Origin: Desulfovibrio sp.
Lineage (GTDB): Bacteria; Desulfobacterota; Desulfovibrionia; Desulfovibrionales; Desulfovibrionaceae
DNA length: 64,000 nucleotides
NCBI RefSeq assembly: GCF_019422935.1
Contig: NZ_JAHZCJ010000003.1
Coordinates: forward strand, 243,361 to 307,360
Direction: 5' to 3'
Both the position numbers and the translations under genes were made by a program. The notes under the pieces are model-generated. The model made no database searches and was not told the origin of the DNA. It worked only from the letters and a program-made list of their open reading frames with translations. Shown here piece after piece: positions 36,082-43,362 of this stretch; within the stretch, counting starts at the first letter, position 1; every line of letters begins with the position of its first letter.

Positions 36082-36273
36082 ATTTTTGCGGAGGATGGCC
36101 TTTCATGCGGAAGGCCTTCCCCGCCTTGCCTGAAACTTTTTCTTCATGCGCCCCCGTGCGGCAGTGCCGCAATCGGCCTGCGCATGAACCTGAAACGGGG
36201 TTCCCGGCGGCAGTGCCCCGGGCCGCCCGAGGCGTAACGCCGCAACCGTTGCACAATAAAGGACACCAGCACT

Positions 36274-37929
36274 ATGCGCGCCATTGACACCCTGCGCACG
36301 GCCCTCAAGGCCATCATTGAAGAAGAAGGCCTTGCCTGGCCCGTCAAAACCGTGATTGAACCGCCCCGCGACCCCAAGCACGGCGATCTTTCCGTCAACT
36401 CCGCCATGCTGCTCGCCAAGGAAGCCAAGGCCAACCCCCGCGAGCTCGCGCAAAAATTCGCCCAGAAGCTTGTGGAGCGTTGCCCCGAGGTGTCCCATGC
36501 CGAAGCCGCTGGCCCCGGATTCTGCAACGTGACCTTCACGCAGGATTTCTGGCACGGCACCGTGGCCGACATTGAAGCTGCGGGCAAGGAGTACGGCAAG
36601 AGCACGGGCGGCGCAGGCAAAAAGGTGCTGCTGGAGTATGTTTCCGCCAATCCCACCGGTCCCCTGCACGTGGGGCACGGGCGCGGCGCGGCCGTGGGCG
36701 ACAGCCTTGCCCGGCTGCTGCGCGTGGCGGGTTATGACGTTAACACCGAGTATTACATCAACGATGCCGGCCGTCAGATGCGTCTGCTGGGCCTTTCTGT
36801 GTGGTTGCGCGCCAAGGAACTGGCCGGAAAGCCCGTCACCTGGCCCGAAGACTACTACAAGGGCGGCTACATCATCGACATCGCCCGCGAAATGCTGGAT
36901 GCCAACCCCGCCCTCGTGGAACTGCCCGACGCCGAAGGCCAGGACGTGTGCTACGACAAAGCCATGAACGACATTCTGAACGGCATCAAGGACGACCTCA
37001 ACGAATTCCGCGTGGAGCACCAGCGCTGGTTCTCTGAAAAAACCCTTGTGGAAGGCGGGGCCGTTGCCGCGGCTTTTGACGCGCTGGATTCCGCCGGGTA
37101 TACGTATGAGAAAGACAATGCCTACTGGTTTGCCACCGAGAATCTGGGCGACGACAAAAACCGTGTGCTGCGCAAGTCGGACGGCAGCCTGACCTACTTT
37201 GCCTCCGACATCGCCTACCATCACGACAAGTTTCAGCGCGGCTACGACTGGCTCATTGATATCTGGGGCGCGGATCACCACGGCTACATCCCCCGCATGC
37301 GCGCGGCCATCACGGCCATGGGCAAAACGCAGGACAGCTTTGACGTGGTGCTTATCCAGCTCGTGAACCTGCTTCGTGAGGGCCAGCCCGTGAGCATGTC
37401 CACCCGCGCGGGTACCTTTGAGACCCTGGCCGATGTCATCAAGGAAGTGGGCGTTGACGCGGCGCGCTTCATGTTTCTTTCGCGCAAGAGCGACAGCCCG
37501 CTGGACTTTGACCTCGAGCTTGCCAAGCAGCGCAGCCTCGACAACCCGGTGTACTATGTGCAGTACGCCCACGCGCGCATCTGCGCCGTGCTGCGCCGGG
37601 CTGAAGAACGCGGCTTCGTGCTGCCCGCCAAGGCCGATGCGGAGCTGCTGCACGGGCTGGATACGCCCGAAGACATGGCCCTGCTGCGCAAGGCCGCCAC
37701 GTTTGAAGACATGCTGGCCTCCGCCGCCAAATCGCTTGGCGTCCACCACGTGAGCACCTACCTCACGGAACTGGCCGGGCAGCTGCACAGCTACTATGCC
37801 AAACATCAGGTGCTGCTGGCCGATGACGCGCCCCGCACCCTGGCCCGCCTTGCCCTGCTGCGTTCCATTGGTCAGGTGTTGCGCAACGGTCTGGACGTGC
37901 TTGGCGTGAGCGCCCCGGAAAGCATGTAA
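36274..37929 (+). CDS. argS: Arginyl-tRNA synthetase
   Basis: 551 aa. Charges tRNA-Arg with arginine. It has the N-terminal additional domain (about 1-95), then the class I HIGH-like site in NPTGPLHVGHGRGAAVGDSLARLL (HVGH about 130-133). The KMSK position reads MSTRAG (lysine missing, as usual for ArgRS), and the DALR-type anticodon domain is at the C-terminus. AAAGGA lies upstream of the ATG. The 192-base gap before it holds short GC palindromes but no gene. Confidence 0.96.
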   Translation: MRAIDTLRTALKAIIEEEGLAWPVKTVIEPPRDPKHGDLSVNSAMLLAKEAKANPRELAQKFAQKLVERCPEVSHAEAAGPGFCNVTFTQDFWHGTVADIEAAGKEYGKSTGGAGKKVLLEYVSANPTGPLHVGHGRGAAVGDSLARLLRVAGYDVNTEYYINDAGRQMRLLGLSVWLRAKELAGKPVTWPEDYYKGGYIIDIAREMLDANPALVELPDAEGQDVCYDKAMNDILNGIKDDLNEFRVEHQRWFSEKTLVEGGAVAAAFDALDSAGYTYEKDNAYWFATENLGDDKNRVLRKSDGSLTYFASDIAYHHDKFQRGYDWLIDIWGADHHGYIPRMRAAITAMGKTQDSFDVVLIQLVNLLREGQPVSMSTRAGTFETLADVIKEVGVDAARFMFLSRKSDSPLDFDLELAKQRSLDNPVYYVQYAHARICAVLRRAEERGFVLPAKADAELLHGLDTPEDMALLRKAATFEDMLASAAKSLGVHHVSTYLTELAGQLHSYYAKHQVLLADDAPRTLARLALLRSIGQVLRNGLDVLGVSAPESM

Positions 37930-38051
37930 CATTTGTATAAACTTGATTTTGAGTGGGATCACTCCTGCGGGGTCACTCCCGCGCAAGCATCCCTGCTGTT
38001 TGCATAAACGTCGAATATTCGGCGTGCGACAAATCTGCTCTGTGCCTGTTG

Positions 38052-38121
38052 CCGTTAAGGCGCGTTATGGACGAGGCCTTGCGTGTGCTCTGCCTGCCCC
38101 GGACAAGACGCGCCTTAACGG
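38052..38121. repeat. 14-bp perfect inverted repeat with 42-nt loop
   Basis: CCGTTAAGGCGCGT (38052-38065) and ACGCGCCTTAACGG (38108-38121) flank a 42-nt loop in the argS-SPOR gap. There is no T-run on either side, so it is not a standard terminator. It could be an operator pair, a leader structure of the SPOR gene, or part of a small RNA. Confidence 0.6.
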
Positions 38122-38163
38122 TCAACCAGGCCTCGCAGCTTGGCGCACGACGGAGGATAATGA

Positions 38164-39015
38164 ATGGCCGCCCCCTTACGTAAACCACGCAAATCCGTTG
38201 TTTCCCAGCCTTCGGGCGAGAAACGCCGCTTTGTTATCCGCCTTTCGGGGCCAATGCTTGCACTGCTGGGCGTAATCCTTGCGGTTGCCGTGGGCTGGTC
38301 ATTTTTCATGGGATTCATGGTCGGACGCGGGCAAAATCCTGAAACGCGCGTGGAGCAGATGACCAGCATGATCTCCAAGGACGCGCCCAAGGCCAAGCCT
38401 GCACCGGACGCTCCCGCGCCTGATGCGTCAGCCCCGGCGGCTCAGGGCGAAACCGCCGATGCCCAGAATCCGGCCCCCGGCGCTGAGGAAAATCAGGCTA
38501 CGCCCGCAGGCGCGCCCCAACCCGGCAAACCGGGGCAGGATCAAAAGGGGCAGAAAGCAGCCGCCCAACCGCCGCAGGGCAAACAGGGGCAGCAATCCCC
38601 GCAGGGGGCCTATCCCTTTGCACAGCCTTCGGGCAACAGTCTGGCGGCCTGGGGCATCAAGCCCGGCGCCAACCAGAATGCACAGGACCAGGGCACTCAA
38701 GCCAACGCGCAAACGGGCGCGCAGGCCGCAAAGCCCGCCCCTGCCAAGACAGGCCCGCAGTTTGATTATGTCTATCAGGTGGCCGCATTCAAATCTGACG
38801 AAGACGCGAACAAACTGCGCACACGCCTGGAAGGCAAGGGCCTGCGCACACGCACCCAGAAAAATGGCAAGCTTGTGCTGGTTATGATCAGCATTCGCGG
38901 CACGGAAGACGACGCCTTCAACCTGCGTGAAGACCTGCGCCACATGAGGCTGGGCGTACCCATTCAGGTTTCGCAAAAACCTGTTTCAAACAAACCGCAA
39001 AAATCAGGGCGGTGA
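38164..39015 (+). CDS. SPOR-domain inner-membrane protein
   Basis: 283 aa. Short basic cytoplasmic N-terminus, one membrane segment (about 23-47), a long Ala/Pro/Gln-rich periplasmic linker (about 75-195) and a C-terminal SPOR domain (about 198-275; FDYVYQVAAFKSDEDANKLRTRLEGKGLRTRTQ). SPOR domains bind denuded peptidoglycan at division sites, so a role at the septum is likely. GGAGG precedes the ATG. It overlaps the region just before the MlaE gene, whose own ribosome-binding site lies at its stop codon. Confidence 0.88.
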   Translation: MAAPLRKPRKSVVSQPSGEKRRFVIRLSGPMLALLGVILAVAVGWSFFMGFMVGRGQNPETRVEQMTSMISKDAPKAKPAPDAPAPDASAPAAQGETADAQNPAPGAEENQATPAGAPQPGKPGQDQKGQKAAAQPPQGKQGQQSPQGAYPFAQPSGNSLAAWGIKPGANQNAQDQGTQANAQTGAQAAKPAPAKTGPQFDYVYQVAAFKSDEDANKLRTRLEGKGLRTRTQKNGKLVLVMISIRGTEDDAFNLREDLRHMRLGVPIQVSQKPVSNKPQKSGR

Positions 39016-39023
39016 GGCAAACC

Positions 39024-39827
39024 ATGACCGCAACCGAAACTTTCGGCGATTTTCTGCGCAAGATAGGCCGCCCCTGTCTGAACGGCATAGACGCTCTTGG
39101 CAACACGGCCCTGTTCATGCTTGAAGGGCTGGCCCAGATATTTGCCAGCCCCAAGATTTTTCCGCGCACCATGCAGCAGCTCTTTGTCATCGGCTCCAAG
39201 TCGCTCTTCCTCATCATGCTGATCGGCGTGTTCTGCGGCATGGTGCTGGGGCTTCAGGGCTACTACACCCTGGTAAAGTTCGGCTCGGTGGGCATGCTTG
39301 GCTCTGCCGTGTCGCTGACACTCATTCGCGAGCTTGGGCCGGTGCTCACGGCCATCATGCTCACAGGCCGCGCCGGGTCTTCCATGACGGCAGAAATTGG
39401 CGTCATGCGCATCACCGACCAGATCGACGCCCTGGACGTCATGGATATCAATTCCATGGGCTATCTGGTCAGCCCGCGCCTGCTGGCATCGCTCATCGCC
39501 TTCCCGCTGCTGACAGCGGTATTTGATGTTATCGGCATCATCGGCGGCTATCTCACGGGCGTGCTCATGCTGGGCATCAACGAGGGCGCGTATTTTTACC
39601 GCATCACAAGCTCGGTGACGGCAACGGACGTGAACGGCGGCTTTATCAAGGCCGTGCTCTTTGGCCTGCTTGTGACCACCATCTGCTGCCGCCAGGGCTA
39701 TTACACCAACAAGAGGCGCGACAGCGTTGGCCCGGAGGCCGTGGGCAACGCCACCACCTCCGCCGTGGTTATTTCCTGCGTGCTGATTCTCGCGGCTGAC
39801 TACATTGTCACCTCATTTTTGCTGTAA
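39024..39827 (+). CDS. MlaE-family ABC transporter permease
   Basis: 267 aa with five or six membrane segments. Family signature is TAEIGVMRITDQIDALDVMDINSMGYLVSPRLLA in the middle. MlaE permeases work with an ATPase (MlaF) and an MCE-domain protein (MlaD) to move phospholipids between the membranes. Neither partner is next to it: the preceding gene is the SPOR protein and ruvC follows after 6 nt. The ATG at 39024 has GAGG 6 nt upstream; a GTG four codons earlier overlaps the SPOR stop and is less likely. Confidence 0.88.
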   Translation: MTATETFGDFLRKIGRPCLNGIDALGNTALFMLEGLAQIFASPKIFPRTMQQLFVIGSKSLFLIMLIGVFCGMVLGLQGYYTLVKFGSVGMLGSAVSLTLIRELGPVLTAIMLTGRAGSSMTAEIGVMRITDQIDALDVMDINSMGYLVSPRLLASLIAFPLLTAVFDVIGIIGGYLTGVLMLGINEGAYFYRITSSVTATDVNGGFIKAVLFGLLVTTICCRQGYYTNKRRDSVGPEAVGNATTSAVVISCVLILAADYIVTSFLL

Positions 39828-39833
39828 CAGACC

Positions 39834-40337
39834 ATGCAGTCTGTAACTGTCATCGGCATCGACCCCGGCTCCCAACGCACGGGCTGGGGCGTGGTGCGCG
39901 AAATTTCGGGCGTGCTGCAACTGGTGGACTGCGGCGTTGTGCGCACGGCCTCGGCGGGAAAGGAATTTTCTGACCGCCTCGCCCGCATCTACCATGAGCT
40001 TTCAGGGGTTCTGGCCCGCCTCAAGCCGGAAGAAGCCGCCATCGAGCAGGTCTTTACCGCCAAGAACGCGGCTTCGGCCCTCAAGCTTGGTCAGGCGCGG
40101 GGTGTTGCCGTGGCCGCCTGTGCGGCGCACGGCCTCACCATCAGCGATTACGAGCCGACCCTTGTCAAAAAATCCCTTGTGGGCACGGGCCGGGCAGAGA
40201 AGGAACAGGTGGCCTTTATGGTGCAGCGCCTACTCAATGTCAAAAACGCCAACTGGGCGCTGGATACCTCCGACGCGCTGGCTGTGGCCGTATGCCACCT
40301 GACCGTACGCCGCTTTGCCGCTCTGGCGGGCAAGTAG
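39834..40337 (+). CDS. ruvC: Holliday junction endonuclease
   Basis: 167 aa. Resolves Holliday junctions in recombination together with RuvAB. The RNase H-like acidic site starts with IGIDPGSQRTGWGVV (Asp9 region), then AAIEQVFTAKNAASALKLGQARGV, and near the C-terminus LDTSDALAVAVCH carrying the last Asp. It begins 6 nt after the MlaE-type gene. ruvA and ruvB are not in the window after it; the next gene is on the other strand. Confidence 0.95.
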   Translation: MQSVTVIGIDPGSQRTGWGVVREISGVLQLVDCGVVRTASAGKEFSDRLARIYHELSGVLARLKPEEAAIEQVFTAKNAASALKLGQARGVAVAACAAHGLTISDYEPTLVKKSLVGTGRAEKEQVAFMVQRLLNVKNANWALDTSDALAVAVCHLTVRRFAALAGK

Positions 40338-40419
40338 CGCCCGCCGTCCACCCAGTCCGTATCCCAACAGCTTTCCCTACCCGCCTGCTTTTCTGCGCTC
40401 ACGCGCTGGGGCTTGCCGT

Positions 40420-41019
40420 CTACGCGGCAGGGTATTCCGCCATATACGGAATCACGGCCTTGCCCAGCCAGTCAATGGCCCGGCCCAGATGCCGCATGTT
40501 TTCCAAAGCAAAGGCGTCCTTTGCCGCTTCCCCCTCCGCATGGCCGAAGCCTACGTTCCAGTAGGTTGAACCTGGGACCAGCATCTTGGACATCAAAAAC
40601 ATGTGGTTGATGCTGTCATAGGCGTGGGTTGCTCCGGCACGCCCCGCAGCCACCACTGCTGCGCCGATCTTGCCCTGAAAGAGTCCGCCGTTCACATAGG
40701 CCACGTACCCTGCACGGTCCACCAACGCTTTCAGTTCCGCAGACATGTCGGTAAAATAGCAGGGTGTACCCAGGATCATGGCGTCTGCTGCCAGCATTTT
40801 TTGCAGCAGTTCGTTGAGTATGTCGTTGTCAAAAACACAGCGTCCGTTTTTCAGCTCTGCACATTTGCCGCAGCCGCGACAGCCCTGAATCTTCTTGCCG
40901 CCCAACTGCACACTTTCCACGTCCCAACCTGCCTCGAGCAGAGGCGCAAGCGCTTCATGCAGCAAAAGGGCCGTATTGCCGTTTTTTCTGGGGCTTCCGT
41001 TTATGGCCAATACCTTCAT
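40420..41019 (-). CDS. Flavodoxin-like NAD(P)H-dependent FMN reductase with Cys cluster
   Basis: 199 aa. FMN-binding loop INGSPRKNGNT (about 6-16) and GTPCYFTDMSAELKALVDR mark the flavodoxin-fold reductase family. Cys47-X2-Cys50-X2-Cys53-X7-Cys61 resembles the compact cluster motif of iron-sulfur flavoproteins. It may reduce quinones or another electrophile. The ATG at 41019 has AGGAG upstream. It is divergent from the HxlR regulator, and a repeat of the candidate operator overlaps its promoter area, so it is the likely target. Confidence 0.85.
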   Translation of the reverse strand: MKVLAINGSPRKNGNTALLLHEALAPLLEAGWDVESVQLGGKKIQGCRGCGKCAELKNGRCVFDNDILNELLQKMLAADAMILGTPCYFTDMSAELKALVDRAGYVAYVNGGLFQGKIGAAVVAAGRAGATHAYDSINHMFLMSKMLVPGSTYWNVGFGHAEGEAAKDAFALENMRHLGRAIDWLGKAVIPYMAEYPAA

Positions 41020-41073
41020 GATATTTCTCCTGATTGCCAGATTTGCCCCCATATTATGCTTAATCTGCAAAAG

Positions 41074-41102
41074 TTGAAGTACTGACAAAAAATTCATATA
41101 AT
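41074..41102 (+). promoter_or_regulatory. Promoter of the HxlR regulator gene
   Basis: TTGAAG (41074-41079), 17-nt spacer, perfect TATAAT (41097-41102). The first GTACTGACAAA repeat overlaps the -35 box and spacer. Confidence 0.65.
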
Positions 41103-41132
41103 GACGCCAACAATAGGTACTGACAAATAGTA
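41079..41132. promoter_or_regulatory. Candidate HxlR operator: two GTACTGACAAA repeats
   Basis: GTACTGACAAA occurs at 41079-41089 and 41117-41127, 38 bp apart. The second copy extends into TACT-N7-AGTA (41118-41132), the inverted-repeat form described for Bacillus YodB-type HxlR regulators. The copies flank the -10 box of hxlR and cover the start region of the divergent reductase promoter. Confidence 0.6.
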
Positions 41133-41153
41133 TAGCTTGAAACAGGAAAGCAT

Positions 41154-41549
41154 ATGAATACCCCCGATATTTGCCCGCCCGTGCAGGGCAATTACCGCTG
41201 CCACTTTGAACTGACCTTGCAGCTCATTGGCGGCAAGTGGAAGCTGCTGGTTATTTATTTTCTTTCATTGCAGGAAGTTATCCGTTTCAGCCAGTTGCGC
41301 CGATCCCTGCCGGAAATCAGCGAGCGCATGCTGGTGCGCCAGTTGCGCGAACTGGAAGAAGACGGCCTTGTGCACCGCAAGGTCTACGGCACTGTGCCGC
41401 CACGTGTGGATTATTCGCTCACGCCGCTGGGCGTCTCGCTTGTGCCCATCATGGAATCGCTGAAAACCTGGGGCAGCATGTATGAAAAAAGCCGCAGTCA
41501 GACTGAGCCTGACCACGGCGACGCCAAGAGCGCTGGCTCCGAGCTATAA
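41154..41549 (+). CDS. HxlR-family (YodB-like) transcriptional regulator
   Basis: 131 aa. One winged-helix HxlR domain: LIGGKWKLLVIYFLSLQEVIRFSQLRRSLPEISERMLVRQLRELEEDGLVHRKVYGTVPPRVDYSLTPLG is a close fit to the family. Cys7 near the N-terminus (MNTPDICPP) is placed like the redox cysteine of YodB-type quinone or diamide sensors. It is divergent from the flavodoxin-like reductase. The operator repeats between them suggest it represses both itself and the reductase until oxidised. Redox sensing is inference. Confidence 0.9.
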   Translation: MNTPDICPPVQGNYRCHFELTLQLIGGKWKLLVIYFLSLQEVIRFSQLRRSLPEISERMLVRQLRELEEDGLVHRKVYGTVPPRVDYSLTPLGVSLVPIMESLKTWGSMYEKSRSQTEPDHGDAKSAGSEL

Positions 41550-41554
41550 AAAAA

Positions 41555-41577
41555 CGGAGGGCTCAACGAACCCTCCG
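41555..41577 (-). terminator. Intrinsic terminator between the HxlR gene and the cyclophilin gene
   Basis: CGGAGGG (41555-41561) pairs with CCCTCCG (41571-41577). On the minus strand seven Ts follow, so it ends the cyclophilin transcript; it may work weakly in the other direction. Confidence 0.75.
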
Positions 41578-41623
41578 TCTGCACACGGGCGGCAGCGCCG
41601 CCGCATGATCATTCTTTCGCGCT

Positions 41624-42220
41624 TTATTCGACGATCACGGCCTTCTTGATAATCACGCTTTCCATAGGCACATCGTCGTAGTAGCCCTTTTTGCCGGTCT
41701 GCACGGCGGCGATTTTGTCCACCACTTCCTGGCCCTTGATGACCTTGCCAAACACGGCATAGCCCCAGCCCTGCGGCGTCTGGCTCTTGAAGTCGAGGAA
41801 GTCGTTATCCTTGGTGTTGATAAAGAACTGCGCAGACGCCGAATGCGGCTCGCTGGTGCGGGCCATGGCAATGGTGTATTTTTTGTTCTTGAGGCCGTTG
41901 TCCGCTTCGTTGCGGATGGAGGCACGGGCAGACTTCTGCTTCAGGTCGGGAGTAAAACCGCCGCCCTGGATCATGAAGTTCTTGATAACGCGGTGAAACA
42001 CCGTGCCGTCATAAAAACCGGATTTGACGTACTGCACAAAGTTGGCCGTGCTGATGGGCGCTTTGCGGGCATCAAGGCGCACCACAATGTCGCCAAGGCT
42101 GGTTTCAAGCTTCACAGCCGGATCAGGATCAGCAGCCTGCGCCTGCCCTGCCAGAGCGAGTATGCCACCGAGGCAAAGAGTCAGCGTAACAGCACGAAAA
42201 AAAACACGAATTGATTTCAT
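41624..42220 (-). CDS. Periplasmic peptidyl-prolyl cis-trans isomerase (cyclophilin)
   Basis: 198 aa with a signal peptide (about 1-29, ending AQAAD). The cyclophilin core follows: VKLETSLGDIVVRLDARKAPISTANFVQYV, FYDGTVFHRVIKNFMIQGGGF with the catalytic Arg, and SASAQFFINTKDNDFLD. It helps fold exported proteins. It matches the PpiA type in length and in its exported location. It is a single gene with its own terminator. Confidence 0.93.
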   Translation of the reverse strand: MKSIRVFFRAVTLTLCLGGILALAGQAQAADPDPAVKLETSLGDIVVRLDARKAPISTANFVQYVKSGFYDGTVFHRVIKNFMIQGGGFTPDLKQKSARASIRNEADNGLKNKKYTIAMARTSEPHSASAQFFINTKDNDFLDFKSQTPQGWGYAVFGKVIKGQEVVDKIAAVQTGKKGYYDDVPMESVIIKKAVIVE

Positions 42221-42567
42221 GGATTACTCCTCGCAATATGATGTGCCGGGTCTGCCCCGGCAGGCCGCAAGGTAGCACGCTGCCGTACACGCAGCAAGGG
42301 CGGTTGACCAGGCTACATAAGACAGGGCTGCATCAGGCCGGAATGCGCCGAACCAGACTACACCAGGCAGACGGCGACCCCCCTTTCCAGCGCCACATGG
42401 CGTAGCCGCCAGCGCCGAACTTTCCCCTTCCGGCCCTTGCTAAATGCCGCTGCCGTTATTATACTTGTAGGCAGAAGACAATCTTCAAGCCCGCCCGACG
42501 GCACTGCGGCACGGAGCCGTAGCCGCCGAACGGACTGAGCGCCTTCAACTGCTTTTCGGAGGATATA
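42221..42567. other. 347-base gap between the cyclophilin and BI-1 genes
   Basis: No gene seen. It holds short GC-rich repeats of a caggc/ccag type and, near its right end, the promoter of the BI-1 gene. Confidence 0.5.
42437..42465 (+). promoter_or_regulatory. Candidate sigma70 promoter of the BI-1 gene
   Basis: TTGCTA (42437-42442), 17-nt spacer and TATACT (42460-42465). The leader would be about 95 nt and ends with GGAGG before the ATG. Confidence 0.6.
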
Positions 42568-43272
42568 ATGTCATACAGCCGCAGTGTTGCTCAAAGCTCC
42601 GCTACCAGCGTTGCTTCCCTTTACATGCGTCAGGTTTATCAGTGGATGACGGCCGGTCTGGCGGTAACCACAGTTGTAGCCTACGCAGTTGCCAGTTCGC
42701 CTGCCGTGCAGGCGGCCATTTTTGGCAACACCATTGTGCTTATTCTCATGCTGGTGGCCCAGTTCGGTCTTGTTATCGCCCTTTCGGCGGCGGTTCACAA
42801 AATGTCCGGCGGCACGGCCACGGGTCTGTTCCTGTTGTATTCCGCCGTTACGGGCGCAACGCTTTCGTCCATCTTTGTGGTCTACCCCATTGCGTCCATC
42901 GCCAACGCGTTTCTGGTAACCACTGGCACCTTCCTTGCCATGTCGGTCTACGGCACAGTCACCAAGCGCGACCTCACGTCCATGGGCAGCTTTTTGTTCA
43001 TGGGCCTCATAGGCATTATCATTGCCTCGCTGGTGAACATCTTCCTCAAGAGCAGCATGATGGACTTCATCATCAGCTGCCTTGGTGTACTTATCTTCAC
43101 CGGCCTGACCGCCTATGACACGCAGAAGCTGCGCCGGTTCGGCGAAAACGCCCCCATGGAAGACGGCACCGCCGTCCGCCGCGGCGCCATCCTTGGCGCA
43201 CTGACGCTTTACCTCGACTTCATCAACCTTTTCCTCATGATGCTGCGCCTGTTCGGCGGCAACCGCGAGTGA
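42568..43272 (+). CDS. Bax inhibitor-1 (BI-1/YccA) family membrane protein
   Basis: 234 aa with seven membrane segments. Typical parts are the N-terminal YMRQVYQWMTAGLAVTTVVAYAVA, GATLSSIFVVY, and the C-terminal GLTAYDTQKLRR segment with its Asp. Bacterial members are proposed to be pH-sensitive calcium leak channels or to modulate FtsH proteolysis. GGAGG lies 8 nt before the ATG. It is a monocistronic unit with its own promoter and terminator. Confidence 0.92.
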   Translation: MSYSRSVAQSSATSVASLYMRQVYQWMTAGLAVTTVVAYAVASSPAVQAAIFGNTIVLILMLVAQFGLVIALSAAVHKMSGGTATGLFLLYSAVTGATLSSIFVVYPIASIANAFLVTTGTFLAMSVYGTVTKRDLTSMGSFLFMGLIGIIIASLVNIFLKSSMMDFIISCLGVLIFTGLTAYDTQKLRRFGENAPMEDGTAVRRGAILGALTLYLDFINLFLMMLRLFGGNRE

Positions 43273-43311
43273 TGCGGCACTGCGCCAACGCAGCCTGAAA
43301 TTTGAGCGATC

Positions 43312-43346
43312 GGGGGCGAAAGGCCAGGCCTTTTGCCCCCTTCTTT
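43312..43346 (+). terminator. Intrinsic terminator after the BI-1 gene
   Basis: GGGGGC (43312-43317) pairs with GCCCCC (43335-43340), with an inner AAAGGCC/GGCCTTT pairing and TTCTTT after it. It lies just upstream of the RNase R start. Confidence 0.75.
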
Positions 43347-43362
43347 CGCACTACGGAACCCT

